Below are positions 27,566-35,553 of a stretch of 46,721 nucleotides of DNA, one piece after another. The stretch comes from Sulfurimicrobium sp. (lineage in GTDB: Bacteria > Pseudomonadota > Gammaproteobacteria > Burkholderiales > Sulfuricellaceae): positions 1 through 46,721 of the forward strand of contig JAUSBJ010000051.1 of the NCBI GenBank assembly GCA_030652035.1, in the 5' to 3' direction. The notes under the pieces are model-generated. The model saw nothing but the letters and a program-made list of their open reading frames with translations, did no database searches and had not been told where the DNA came from. The position numbers were made by a program, and so were the translations under genes. How positions within the stretch are numbered: the first letter of the stretch is position 1; every line of letters begins with the position of its first letter.

Positions 27566-27877
27566 CTAGTTTGTTCGTTGCTGTACCAGAATCCAGGGTT
27601 TCACGACCACCGACCACAATAAGGCGTCGCTTTCCAGCCATGTCTTTGCCTGCTCATCCGATACCCTGCCAATCTTGTTCACGGACAGCCATTGTTCGAC
27701 CTGTTCCTTGCTGTCTTCCGAGATATGGGTGGCAACCTCGACCAGGTCCAGTTCGGGGCTCACTGCGATCACCGTACCACTTGCGAAAAAACGTAGCAAT
27801 TCTTTCCAGGCAATCTGCGATGTTTCCAGATTGATTTTGGCGCGCAAGATTTCTTGCGGATGGCTGGCTGTGGTCAC
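27566..27877 (-). CDS. DUF2288 family protein
   Basis: A 103-residue soluble protein of the DUF2288 family, common in gamma- and betaproteobacteria and cyanobacteria and of unknown function. Landmarks include LETSQIAWKELLRFFASG, VEVATHISEDSKEQVEQWL and the end ALLWSVVVKPWILVQ. The predicted start is GTG at 27877 with no strong ribosome-binding site. It is flanked by the nitronate monooxygenase-like gene and an FAD dehydrogenase gene on the same strand, 53 and 74 nt away. Confidence 0.8.
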   Translation of the reverse strand: MTTASHPQEILRAKINLETSQIAWKELLRFFASGTVIAVSPELDLVEVATHISEDSKEQVEQWLSVNKIGRVSDEQAKTWLESDALLWSVVVKPWILVQQRTN

Positions 27878-27951
27878 TTTAGAGAGTGCTTTAAACTTTA
27901 CTGGTAAAAATTATCAGGGCGTAATTATATACCTGATCATCCGGTTAGCGG

Positions 27952-29556
27952 TTATTCATGTTGGGCGATGCTCAGGGCAACGGCTTCCGCGACCTTGATG
28001 CCATCCACCGCGGCGGAAAGAATCCCCCCCGCGTAGCCCGCGCCCTCGCCGGAAGGATAGAGCCCGGCCGTGTTCAGGCTCTGGCAATTTTCCCCGCGCG
28101 TGATGCGCACCGGTGATGATGTGCGCGTTTCAACGCCGGTCAGAACCGCATCGTGCATGGAAAACCCCTTGATGTCCTTCTCGAAGGCGGGGATGGCCTC
28201 GCGCAGAGCTTCGATCACATACTCCGGTAGTGCCGTGCTGAGGTCGCACAGATGCACGCCGGGTGTATAGGAAGGCTGCACCGAGCCGAACTGGGTAGAA
28301 GGCTTGCCTTTAAGGAAGTCGCCGACCAGTTGGCCGGGGGCTTCGTAATTGCGGCCGCCCAGTTCGAAGGCACGCTCTTCCCACTTGCGCTGGAACTCGA
28401 TGCCAGCGAGAGGGTCGCCCGGATAATCCTCGGGCGTGATGCCCACCACGATGCCGCTGTTGGCATTGCGTTCGCCGCGCGAATACTGGCTCATGCCATT
28501 GGTCACCACCCGGCCCGGTTCGGATGCGGCAGCGACCACCTGGCCGCCCGGACACATGCAGAAACTGTATACCGAGCGCCCGTTCTTGCAATGATGGACC
28601 AGCTTGTAGTCGGCTGCGCCAAGCAGCGGGTTGCCGGCATTCTTGCCCAGGCGGCAGCGGTCGATGAGGGATTGCGGGTGTTCGATGCGAAAACCGATGG
28701 AAAAAGGCTTGGCTTCCATGTACACGCCGCGCTGATGCAGCATCTGGAAGGTGTCCCGTGCGCTGTGGCCGATGGCCATGACGAGGTGGTCGGTGGGGAT
28801 GTGTTCGCCGCTGGCAAGCACCACGCCGCGCACCTTTCCGTTCTCGATTTCGATGTCGTCTACGCGGCTCTGGAAGCGGATTTCGCCGCCGAGTTCGATG
28901 ATGGTGGCGCGCATTTTCTCGACCATGCTCACCAGGCGGAAAGTGCCGATGTGCGGCTTGCTGACGTAGAGAATCTCTTCAGGCGCGCCGGCCTTGACGA
29001 ATTCGGTCAGCACTTTCCTGCCGTAATGCTTGGGGTCCTTGATCTGGCTGTGCAGCTTGCCATCGGAAAAGGTGCCCGCGCCGCCTTCGCCGAACTGCAC
29101 GTTGGATTCCGGGTTGAGCACGCCCTTGCGCCACAGGCCGAAGGTATCCTTGGTGCGCTCGCGCACCGCCTTGCCGCGCTCCAGGATGATCGGGCGGAAA
29201 CCTGTTTGCGCCAGGATCAGGGCGGCAAACAGTCCCGCTGGGCCCATCCCCACTACGACGGGCCGCGAGCGCAGTTTCTCGGGTGCCTGAGCCACGAACT
29301 GGTAATGCGTGTCCGGGGTGAGTGAGAGATGACGGTCGTTTTTCAGGCGTTTCAGAATGGCCGCCTCGTTCTTCACCTCGACATCGAGCGTGTAGGTGAA
29401 CAGGATGGCATCCGGCTTGCGCGCATCCTGGCCACGGCGGGCGATGCTGTAGCTGATCAGTTCGTCAGCTGGAATGCCCAGTTTTTTGAGTATGGCTGCC
29501 TGGATCTCGCCTTCTGGATGGGCGATGGGGAGTCTTATTTCAGTTAATCGCAGCAT
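27952..29556 (-). CDS. FAD-dependent dehydrogenase, COG2509-type
   Basis: A 534-residue flavoprotein. An N-terminal domain (1-95) with LRLTEIRLPIAHPEG is followed by a Rossmann FAD site VVVGMGPAGLFAALILAQTG, a GAGTFSDGKLHSQIKD block typical of this family, a second dinucleotide-type motif (VMAIGHSARDTF) and a C-terminal flavin-contact region with PSGEGAGYAGGILSAAVDG. The family is conserved and annotated only as uncharacterised FAD-dependent dehydrogenase. The start at 29556 gives the standard N-terminus. The next gene upstream (DUF4197) is 16 nt away, so they are probably co-transcribed. Confidence 0.88.
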   Translation of the reverse strand: MLRLTEIRLPIAHPEGEIQAAILKKLGIPADELISYSIARRGQDARKPDAILFTYTLDVEVKNEAAILKRLKNDRHLSLTPDTHYQFVAQAPEKLRSRPVVVGMGPAGLFAALILAQTGFRPIILERGKAVRERTKDTFGLWRKGVLNPESNVQFGEGGAGTFSDGKLHSQIKDPKHYGRKVLTEFVKAGAPEEILYVSKPHIGTFRLVSMVEKMRATIIELGGEIRFQSRVDDIEIENGKVRGVVLASGEHIPTDHLVMAIGHSARDTFQMLHQRGVYMEAKPFSIGFRIEHPQSLIDRCRLGKNAGNPLLGAADYKLVHHCKNGRSVYSFCMCPGGQVVAAASEPGRVVTNGMSQYSRGERNANSGIVVGITPEDYPGDPLAGIEFQRKWEERAFELGGRNYEAPGQLVGDFLKGKPSTQFGSVQPSYTPGVHLCDLSTALPEYVIEALREAIPAFEKDIKGFSMHDAVLTGVETRTSSPVRITRGENCQSLNTAGLYPSGEGAGYAGGILSAAVDGIKVAEAVALSIAQHE

Positions 29557-29571
29557 GTTTTAAGAGTTCGC

Positions 29572-30339
29572 CTATTTGCCCGAGATTGCGCCAAAGACCT
29601 TCTGCAGCAAGGCGCTGCCTGCTTGTATGGGATTGGCCCGCAGCGCGCGCTCCTGTTCGCCGATCACTTTGTACAGCCGGTCCAGCGCCTGCTGGGTCAC
29701 GTATTGTTCGACGGTGGCCTGGTTTTTGTCGAGCGCGCCGAACTGGGCGGCTGTCCCGGCATATTTGTTGTATTGCTGGGCGAGGCCGGCCCGGTCAGTG
29801 GTTTTTTTGACAATGGGGCCGAAGCGGCGGGTCAGCTCGGTTTCGGTTTTCCTGCGAAAGAAGTCCGTGGCCGCAGTGTCGCCCCCTGTGAGAATGCCCT
29901 TGGCGTCTTGCAGCGTCATTTCCTTGACCGACTTGACCAGCAGTGTCTTTGCCTCCGGCACGGCGGCTTCTGCCGCACGGTTCATCGACAATACCAGCTC
30001 ATCCGCCTGATTGCCCATGCCCATCATGCGCATGGCTTTCTCGGCTTTTTGCAGGCCGGAGGGGAGGGGGATTCTGAGCGCCTCGTTGCCAAAGAAGCCA
30101 TCCTGTTTGCCGAGTTGGGCCACGGCGGCTTCTGATCCTCGTGTCAGTGCTTCCTTGAGGCCGGAGTTGATTTCGGCAGGCTTGAGCTGGTCCACGCTGC
30201 TTCCGCTCGCAGCAGGCGTAGTGGCCGTCTGGTTGGCGGCATTCTTTTCCATTGCGCCTTTAAGCGCGCCTTCGAGGTCGAAGGCATGGGCGGGAAGGCT
30301 GAACGCCAACGCGGCGATTCCAGCTGTCAGTTTGTTCAT
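29572..30339 (-). CDS. DUF4197 family exported protein
   Basis: A 255-residue protein with a signal peptide (MNKLTAGIAALAFSLPAHAF, cleavage after AHA). The mature part fits DUF4197: INSGLKEALTRGSEAAVAQLG, IPLPSGLQKAEKAMRMMGMGNQADELV and the end AGSALLQKVFGAI. It is mostly helical and of unknown function. A good AAGGAG precedes the ATG. It sits between the FAD dehydrogenase and the DUF1854 gene of the cyanophycin locus, all on the minus strand. Confidence 0.87.
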   Translation of the reverse strand: MNKLTAGIAALAFSLPAHAFDLEGALKGAMEKNAANQTATTPAASGSSVDQLKPAEINSGLKEALTRGSEAAVAQLGKQDGFFGNEALRIPLPSGLQKAEKAMRMMGMGNQADELVLSMNRAAEAAVPEAKTLLVKSVKEMTLQDAKGILTGGDTAATDFFRRKTETELTRRFGPIVKKTTDRAGLAQQYNKYAGTAAQFGALDKNQATVEQYVTQQALDRLYKVIGEQERALRANPIQAGSALLQKVFGAISGK

Positions 30340-30378
30340 CAGGGCTACTCCTTGATTGGGTTTTGGGCTGCTTTCCTG

Positions 30379-30855
30379 TTACAGGAAGCGGTCCAGCAAT
30401 TTGCGGCTGTGCTTGTCCAGCGCCTGGATGTCACGCACCAGGAAGTGGATGCTGTGGCTGTCCGCAATCAGCAGGGTGGTGGGGCCGATCCGGCGTATGT
30501 CGTCTTCCCCCTTGAGGATGAAGGAAGTGTTGCCACGGTCGGTTTCCACCTGCCATGTGCTGGGCGTGGCGAAGCTGGAAACTTGTCGGATGCTGCGAAT
30601 TTCGGGCATGAATTCCCGGCTGGCCAGTTCCTCTTCAATAAACATGCGCTCGGCTTCGGGCAGATTTGTCAGGCTGTCGATCCAGGCCAGTTCGTGTCCC
30701 TCGGCGCTCACCAGGGCGATGCCGGATTCTGGCGCCTGGATGGGGAAGGCGCGGACGGGTACGATCCCCTCATGCACTTCTCCATCATTGTGGCTGTAAA
30801 CCAGCCGTCCGAATGCATTACGTGAGAGATGGAAGTCTGGCGTCAAATTTTTCAT
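30379..30855 (-). CDS. Cyanophycin metabolism-associated DUF1854 protein
   Basis: A 158-residue soluble protein of the DUF1854 family. Markers are FHLSRNAFGRLVY, VPVRAFPIQAPE, HELAWIDSLTNLP and the end LVRDIQALDKHSRKLLDRF. The family recurs beside cphA and an ABC-type gene in betaproteobacteria and is named for that association, with no known activity. It overlaps the ABC gene stop by ATGA, so the two are coupled. The HELAWIDS region resembles a small binding domain; a role in granule or transport control is only inferred. Confidence 0.88.
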   Translation of the reverse strand: MKNLTPDFHLSRNAFGRLVYSHNDGEVHEGIVPVRAFPIQAPESGIALVSAEGHELAWIDSLTNLPEAERMFIEEELASREFMPEIRSIRQVSSFATPSTWQVETDRGNTSFILKGEDDIRRIGPTTLLIADSHSIHFLVRDIQALDKHSRKLLDRFL

Positions 30856-33140
30856 GCGGTCACCTTGGCTTCCTTGACGATGGTGTCTTCCATTTCGGTA
30901 TCCACGTTGCGCGCTTGCGCTTGATAAAGGCGATAGTAGGCGCCCTGGCGTGCCATCAATTCATTGTGCGGGCCGATTTCGACGATTTTCCCGCGATCCA
31001 TGACCACCAGGCGGTCAGCCTGGCGCAGGGTGGAGAGGCGGTGGGCAATGGCGATGGTGGTACGTCCACGCACCAGATTGTCGAGGGCTTTCTGGATTTC
31101 CTTTTCGGTTTCGGTATCGACGGATGAGGTCGCCTCGTCGAGGATGAGAATGCGCGGGTCGATGAGCAATGCACGGGCAATGGAAATACGCTGCCGCTCG
31201 CCACCGGACAGGCCCTGCCCACGTTCGCCCACCAGCGAATCGTAGCCGTGCGGCAGGCGCAGAATAAATTCGTGCGCATGCGCGGCGCGGGCGGCGGCAA
31301 CGATTTCCTTACGGCTTGCATCCGGTTTCCCATAGGCGATATTCTCGGCAATGGTGCCGAAAAACAGGAAAGGTTCCTGCAATACCAGCCCGATGTGTTT
31401 CCGGTATTCGGCTACCTGCAAGGAGCGAATATCCACCCCATCCACACGGATTGCGCCTTCAGAGAGGTCATAAAAGCGGCAAATCAGGTTGACCAGGGAG
31501 CTCTTGCCCGATCCGCTGTGGCCCACCAGGCCGATCATCTCGCCGGGCGCGATGGTCAGGTCCACGCCGCGGATCACCGCACGGTTGCCGTAACGGAAAC
31601 CGGCATCGCGGATCTCGATCTGTCCTGAAAGCCGGTCGAGGTGCACCGGATGGGTCGGCTCGGGCACACTGGAGACATGGTCCAGAATGTCGAATATGCG
31701 CTTCGCGCCGGCAGCGGCTTTCTGGGTCACGGAAACGATCCGGCTCATCGAGTCCAGGCGTCCATAGAAGCGACCGATATAGGCGAGGAATGCAGTCAGC
31801 GTGCCGACCGTGATGTCGTTATGGGAGACCTGCCAGATGCCGAAGGCCCACACCACCAGCAGCCCCATTTCTGTCAGCAGCGAAACCGTGGGAGAAAATA
31901 GCGACCAGGTCCTGTTGAGCTTGTCGTTGATCAGCAGGTTATGCCGGTTGGCTTCGCGGAAGCGCATGGCTTCGCGCTTTTCCTGGGCGAAAGCCTTGAC
32001 AACGCGGATGCCGGGGATGGTGTCGGCCAGCACGCTGGTGACTTCGCCCCACACCCGGTCGATTTTTTCGAAGCCGGTACGCAGGCGGTCGCGTACAAAG
32101 TGAATCATCCAGGCGATCAAGGGCAAAGGCAGCAGGGTAACCAGCGCCAGCCAGGGATTGATTGAAAACAGGATGATGGCGGTCATGAGGATCATCAATA
32201 CATCGGTGATGAAATCCAGCGCATGCAGCGAAAGGAATACACTGAGCCGGTCCGTTTCCGAACCGATACGCGCCATCAGATCGCCGGTGCGTTTGGCGCC
32301 GAAATACTCGAGCGACAATTGCAGCAGGTGTTCGTAGGTGGTGGTGCGCAAATCCGCGCTGATGCGCTCGGAAACCAGGGCGAGTATGTAGTTCTTGGCC
32401 CAGCCCAGCCCCCATGACACCAGCGCGGCGCCAAAGAGGCCGGAGAGGTACAGGGCAACCGTGCCGGGTTCGATCTGCTGGCCGTTCTGGAAGGGGATCA
32501 GCACCTCGTCCATCAAAGGCATGTAAAGATAGGGCGAGACCAGGGTCGCTGCTGTGGCGCCCAGCATGAGCAGGAAACCGAGCAGCAACTGCCCGCGATA
32601 AGGCCGGGCAAAGCGCCACAGGCGGAACAGCGTCCAGGTCGATGGCGGTACATGGATTTCACGGTGGCAAACAGGGCATTCATCTTCGTCAGGCGGAATG
32701 GGCGCCTTGCAGTTGGGGCAGATGCCCTCTACGGGACAGATGGCCTGCTGTCCGGTCGCATGGCTTTCGACTTGCTGTTCGAAGTGTTCGATCAACCGCT
32801 GCGCGGCGATATTATGCGTCAGGGTGTAGCGCCAGCGGGCCAGGCGGCCATGGTCGTCATGCAACTCCAGAGTGCCTACGCCGGCGTGATCGGCTTGCAG
32901 GAGAGCCAGCCCGGCTCGAAAAGGCCAGTCCTGCCAGGCCATTTCGTCAGGTAATCTGGCCAGAATACGGTGGTTGGTCACAAGCAGCAGGCCAGGCGAG
33001 AAATGCAGCCGGGCGTCGAGGTCCACTTCCATCCAGGCGAGAATTTCTTCGTTGCCGGAGAGTTGCGATTCGACTTCGGTGCGCCAGGCGCCAGGCAGGT
33101 GTTGAGCGCCTGAAACAGCAAGCAAGGGATCGGTATTCAT
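30852..33140 (-). CDS. Cyanophycin metabolism-associated ABC transporter with zinc ribbon
   Basis: About 762 residues with three parts. The N-terminal 180 residues are a soluble region containing a four-cysteine zinc ribbon (CPNCKAPIPPDEDECPVCH). A six-helix ABC-exporter domain follows (about 190-480), then a nucleotide-binding domain with Walker A GHSGSGKSS, LSGGERQRISIARA, Walker B ILILDEATSS and the switch His in IAHRLST. One polypeptide carries one membrane and one ATPase domain, so it should work as a homodimer. The start at 33140 is set by the family-like MNTDPLLAVSG; there is no good ribosome-binding site. It is divergent from cphA' and coupled to the DUF1854 gene. Its substrate is unknown. 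Confidence 0.9.
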   Translation of the reverse strand: MNTDPLLAVSGAQHLPGAWRTEVESQLSGNEEILAWMEVDLDARLHFSPGLLLVTNHRILARLPDEMAWQDWPFRAGLALLQADHAGVGTLELHDDHGRLARWRYTLTHNIAAQRLIEHFEQQVESHATGQQAICPVEGICPNCKAPIPPDEDECPVCHREIHVPPSTWTLFRLWRFARPYRGQLLLGFLLMLGATAATLVSPYLYMPLMDEVLIPFQNGQQIEPGTVALYLSGLFGAALVSWGLGWAKNYILALVSERISADLRTTTYEHLLQLSLEYFGAKRTGDLMARIGSETDRLSVFLSLHALDFITDVLMILMTAIILFSINPWLALVTLLPLPLIAWMIHFVRDRLRTGFEKIDRVWGEVTSVLADTIPGIRVVKAFAQEKREAMRFREANRHNLLINDKLNRTWSLFSPTVSLLTEMGLLVVWAFGIWQVSHNDITVGTLTAFLAYIGRFYGRLDSMSRIVSVTQKAAAGAKRIFDILDHVSSVPEPTHPVHLDRLSGQIEIRDAGFRYGNRAVIRGVDLTIAPGEMIGLVGHSGSGKSSLVNLICRFYDLSEGAIRVDGVDIRSLQVAEYRKHIGLVLQEPFLFFGTIAENIAYGKPDASRKEIVAAARAAHAHEFILRLPHGYDSLVGERGQGLSGGERQRISIARALLIDPRILILDEATSSVDTETEKEIQKALDNLVRGRTTIAIAHRLSTLRQADRLVVMDRGKIVEIGPHNELMARQGAYYRLYQAQARNVDTEMEDTIVKEAKVTA

Positions 33141-33157
33141 GATGGTGAAGTTTACTG

Positions 33158-33173
33158 CTCTTGCCAGCAAGAG
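33158..33173. promoter_or_regulatory. Inverted repeat in the divergent cyanophycin promoter region
   Basis: CTCTTG-CCAG-CAAGAG (6-bp perfect arms, 4-nt spacer) lies 18 nt upstream of the ABC gene start, inside the 233-nt divergent region that must hold the promoters of both the ABC/DUF1854 pair and cphA'-cphA. It may be a regulator site or a leader hairpin. No clear -35/-10 pair was found for cphA'. Confidence 0.35.
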
Positions 33174-33373
33174 TACAGTAATGGGCGCTTTGGAACGTGG
33201 CGCCGGGATTAAATTCAAGCCGTCGGTAATCTGCCGTCCTGGGTGCTCGGAGAATCTTTTTTTTGCAGGTAAACCGAAAGCCCTTTACGGCGTTAATATG
33301 GCCTTGAGCCGTGTTTAATTTGACCGACCCGTCTCCCCAAAATCATTGTTTTGAAAATATGGAAAAGTTCGAC

Positions 33374-35491
33374 ATGGAATTTCTCAAACTCCTGTCTTTG
33401 CGCGGGCCGAATATTTGGACCTATCGCCCTGCTCTTGAAGCGTGGGTGGATATCGGCGCACTGGAGGATTCACCTTCCAACACCATTCCCGGTTTTTACG
33501 AGCGCCTGTTGGCCTGGCTGCCCTCGCTGATCGAACATCATTGCGGTGTCGGTGAGCGCGGCGGCTTCATGCAGCGGGTGCGCGAAGGGACCTGGGCGGG
33601 CCATATTCTCGAACATGTCACGCTGGAGCTGCAGAACTTGGCCGGCATGCAGAGCGGCTTCGGCAAGGCGCGCAGCACCTCGGTGCGCGGTGTTTACAAG
33701 GTCGTGGTGCGTTCGCGCGACGAGGAAGTGAGCCGCGCCTGCCTGAATGCCGCCCGCGACCTGATCATGGCGGCGATCGAAGACCGCCCCTTTGATGTGA
33801 CCGGTACCATTGCACGCCTGCGCGATCTGGCTGATTCCTTGTGTATAGGCCCGAGCACGGCGTGTATCGTCGATGCGGCTACCGAGCGGGGCATTCCGTC
33901 GATCCGTCTGACCGATGGCAATCTGATGCAGTTGGGCTATGGTGTTCGCCAGCGCCGTATCTGGACAGCCGAAACCGACCAGACCAGCGCTATCGCCGAG
34001 GGCATCGCCAGCGACAAGGATCTGACCAAGAATTTGTTGCAGTCCTGCGGTGTGCCGGTTCCGGAGGGGCGGGTGGTGGATAGCCCGGAAGATGCTTGGG
34101 AGGCGGCTGAAGACATCGGGGTTCCGGTGGTGGTGAAGCCTTCCGATGGCAACCATGGCCGCGGCGTCTCTGCCGAACTGATGACGCGGGAAGAGGTTGA
34201 GGCAGCCTATGGCGTCGCGCTCAATGAGGGCAGCGAGGTGATGGTCGAGCGCTTCGTGCGTGGCAACGAACACCGCCTGCTGGTGGTGGCTGGCCGCCTG
34301 GTGGCAGCGGTGCGCGGCGAATCGGCTAGCGTCGTGGGCGATGGGCGTTCGAGCATCGCCGAACTGATCGATGCCCAGCTCAATACCGATCCGCGGCGCG
34401 GCGCGACCGAGGATTTTCCGCTCGATGTGATCATTCTGGATAAAGAACCGGCCATTGCACTCGAAATCCTGCGTCAGGGATTTACTCCCGATTCGATCCC
34501 GCCCCTCGGCAAGAGTGTAATGGTCCAGCGTAACGGCAATGTCGCATTTGACGTCACGGATCTGGTGCATCCCGATGTCGCTGCCACCGTCTCGCTCGCA
34601 GCCCGTATCGTGGGGCTGGATGTCGCCGGGATCGATCTGGTTGCCGAGGATATCTCGCGACCGCTCGAGGAGCAGCGCGGCGCCATTGTCGAGGTCAATG
34701 CCGGCCCCGGCCTGCTCATGCACCTCAAACCGGCAAGCGGCGAGCCGCGCCCGGTGGGCATGGCCATTCTCGAGAGCCTGTTCCCGCCTGGCGAGAGTGG
34801 ACGGATTCCCGTTGTCGGCATCACCGGCAGTAGCGGGACAAACCTGGTTGCACGCATCGTGGCACGTTTGCTGCACCTGAGCGGAAAACGCGTGGGTCTG
34901 GCCTGTAGCGACGGCCTCTTCCACGATCAAAGGCTGGTTGAAACAGGAAACCGCGCCAACTGGACAGCTGCGCGCAAGTTACTGTTGAACCGCATAGGCG
35001 AGGCGGCTGTGATCGAGAATGGCAGCGATGTGATTCTGGGCGAGGGCCTGGCTTATGATCGCTGCCAGGTTGGCGTGGTCACGGGTATTGACCCGGCCCT
35101 GCACTTTGGAAAGTTTTATATCGAGACGCCAGAGCAGGTGTTCAATGTATTGCGTACCCAGGTCGACGTGGTGCTTCCGGAGGGCGTCGCGGTGCTGAAC
35201 GGCAATGACTCCCTGGTGGTGGACATGGCGCCACTGTGCGACGGCGAGGTGATGTTCTTCAGCACCGAGCCGGAGGCTCCCGCAATTGTTGAACATTTGT
35301 CCCAGGGCAAGCGCGCGGTGATCCGGCGCGACAACTTTCTGGTGCTTGCGACGGGTGATCAGGAAATACGGCTTTTCGAGCTGGCCGGGAACGCGCAGAT
35401 CGAGAATGTTCTGGCGGCGGCTGGTGTGGCATGGGCATTGGATTTATCTCCGGACCTGATTCGTGCCGGAATCGAGTCCTTCGAGGCTTAG
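33374..35491 (+). CDS. cphA': CphA', second cyanophycin synthetase paralogue with degenerate Mur-ligase half
   Basis: A 705-residue CphA paralogue. The N-terminal domain (MEFLKLLSLRGPNIW) and the ATP-grasp domain (about 200-475; GVPVVVKPSDGNHGRGV, IVEVNAGPGLLMHL) look intact. The Mur-ligase P-loop, GTNGKT in true CphA, is replaced by G485-SSGTN, and the protein ends about where the central domain ends, so the Mur C-terminal domain is missing. This resembles CphA2 of diazotrophic cyanobacteria, which polymerises beta-Asp-Arg with one ATP site, and the CphA' of Ralstonia. Activity is unproven. The start at 33374 has GGAAAAG upstream; 33359 is an alternative. cphA follows after 62 nt. Confidence 0.9.
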   Translation: MEFLKLLSLRGPNIWTYRPALEAWVDIGALEDSPSNTIPGFYERLLAWLPSLIEHHCGVGERGGFMQRVREGTWAGHILEHVTLELQNLAGMQSGFGKARSTSVRGVYKVVVRSRDEEVSRACLNAARDLIMAAIEDRPFDVTGTIARLRDLADSLCIGPSTACIVDAATERGIPSIRLTDGNLMQLGYGVRQRRIWTAETDQTSAIAEGIASDKDLTKNLLQSCGVPVPEGRVVDSPEDAWEAAEDIGVPVVVKPSDGNHGRGVSAELMTREEVEAAYGVALNEGSEVMVERFVRGNEHRLLVVAGRLVAAVRGESASVVGDGRSSIAELIDAQLNTDPRRGATEDFPLDVIILDKEPAIALEILRQGFTPDSIPPLGKSVMVQRNGNVAFDVTDLVHPDVAATVSLAARIVGLDVAGIDLVAEDISRPLEEQRGAIVEVNAGPGLLMHLKPASGEPRPVGMAILESLFPPGESGRIPVVGITGSSGTNLVARIVARLLHLSGKRVGLACSDGLFHDQRLVETGNRANWTAARKLLLNRIGEAAVIENGSDVILGEGLAYDRCQVGVVTGIDPALHFGKFYIETPEQVFNVLRTQVDVVLPEGVAVLNGNDSLVVDMAPLCDGEVMFFSTEPEAPAIVEHLSQGKRAVIRRDNFLVLATGDQEIRLFELAGNAQIENVLAAAGVAWALDLSPDLIRAGIESFEA

Positions 35492-35553
35492 GGGCCTGTT
35501 GGATTTCGCAGGAAATTATCTCCAGGATAGCAGGGAAACATAGGAAACCATTC

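Noticed and set aside
33300..33373. Sigma-54 promoter before cphA'
   Set aside because: TGGCCTTGAGCC near 33300 lacks the GG-N10-GC spacing of a -24/-12 element.
33470..34930. Long open frame antisense to cphA' (486 codons)
   Set aside because: Low-complexity composition, no family-like sequence, and full overlap with a clear ATP-grasp enzyme; typical GC-rich antisense frame.
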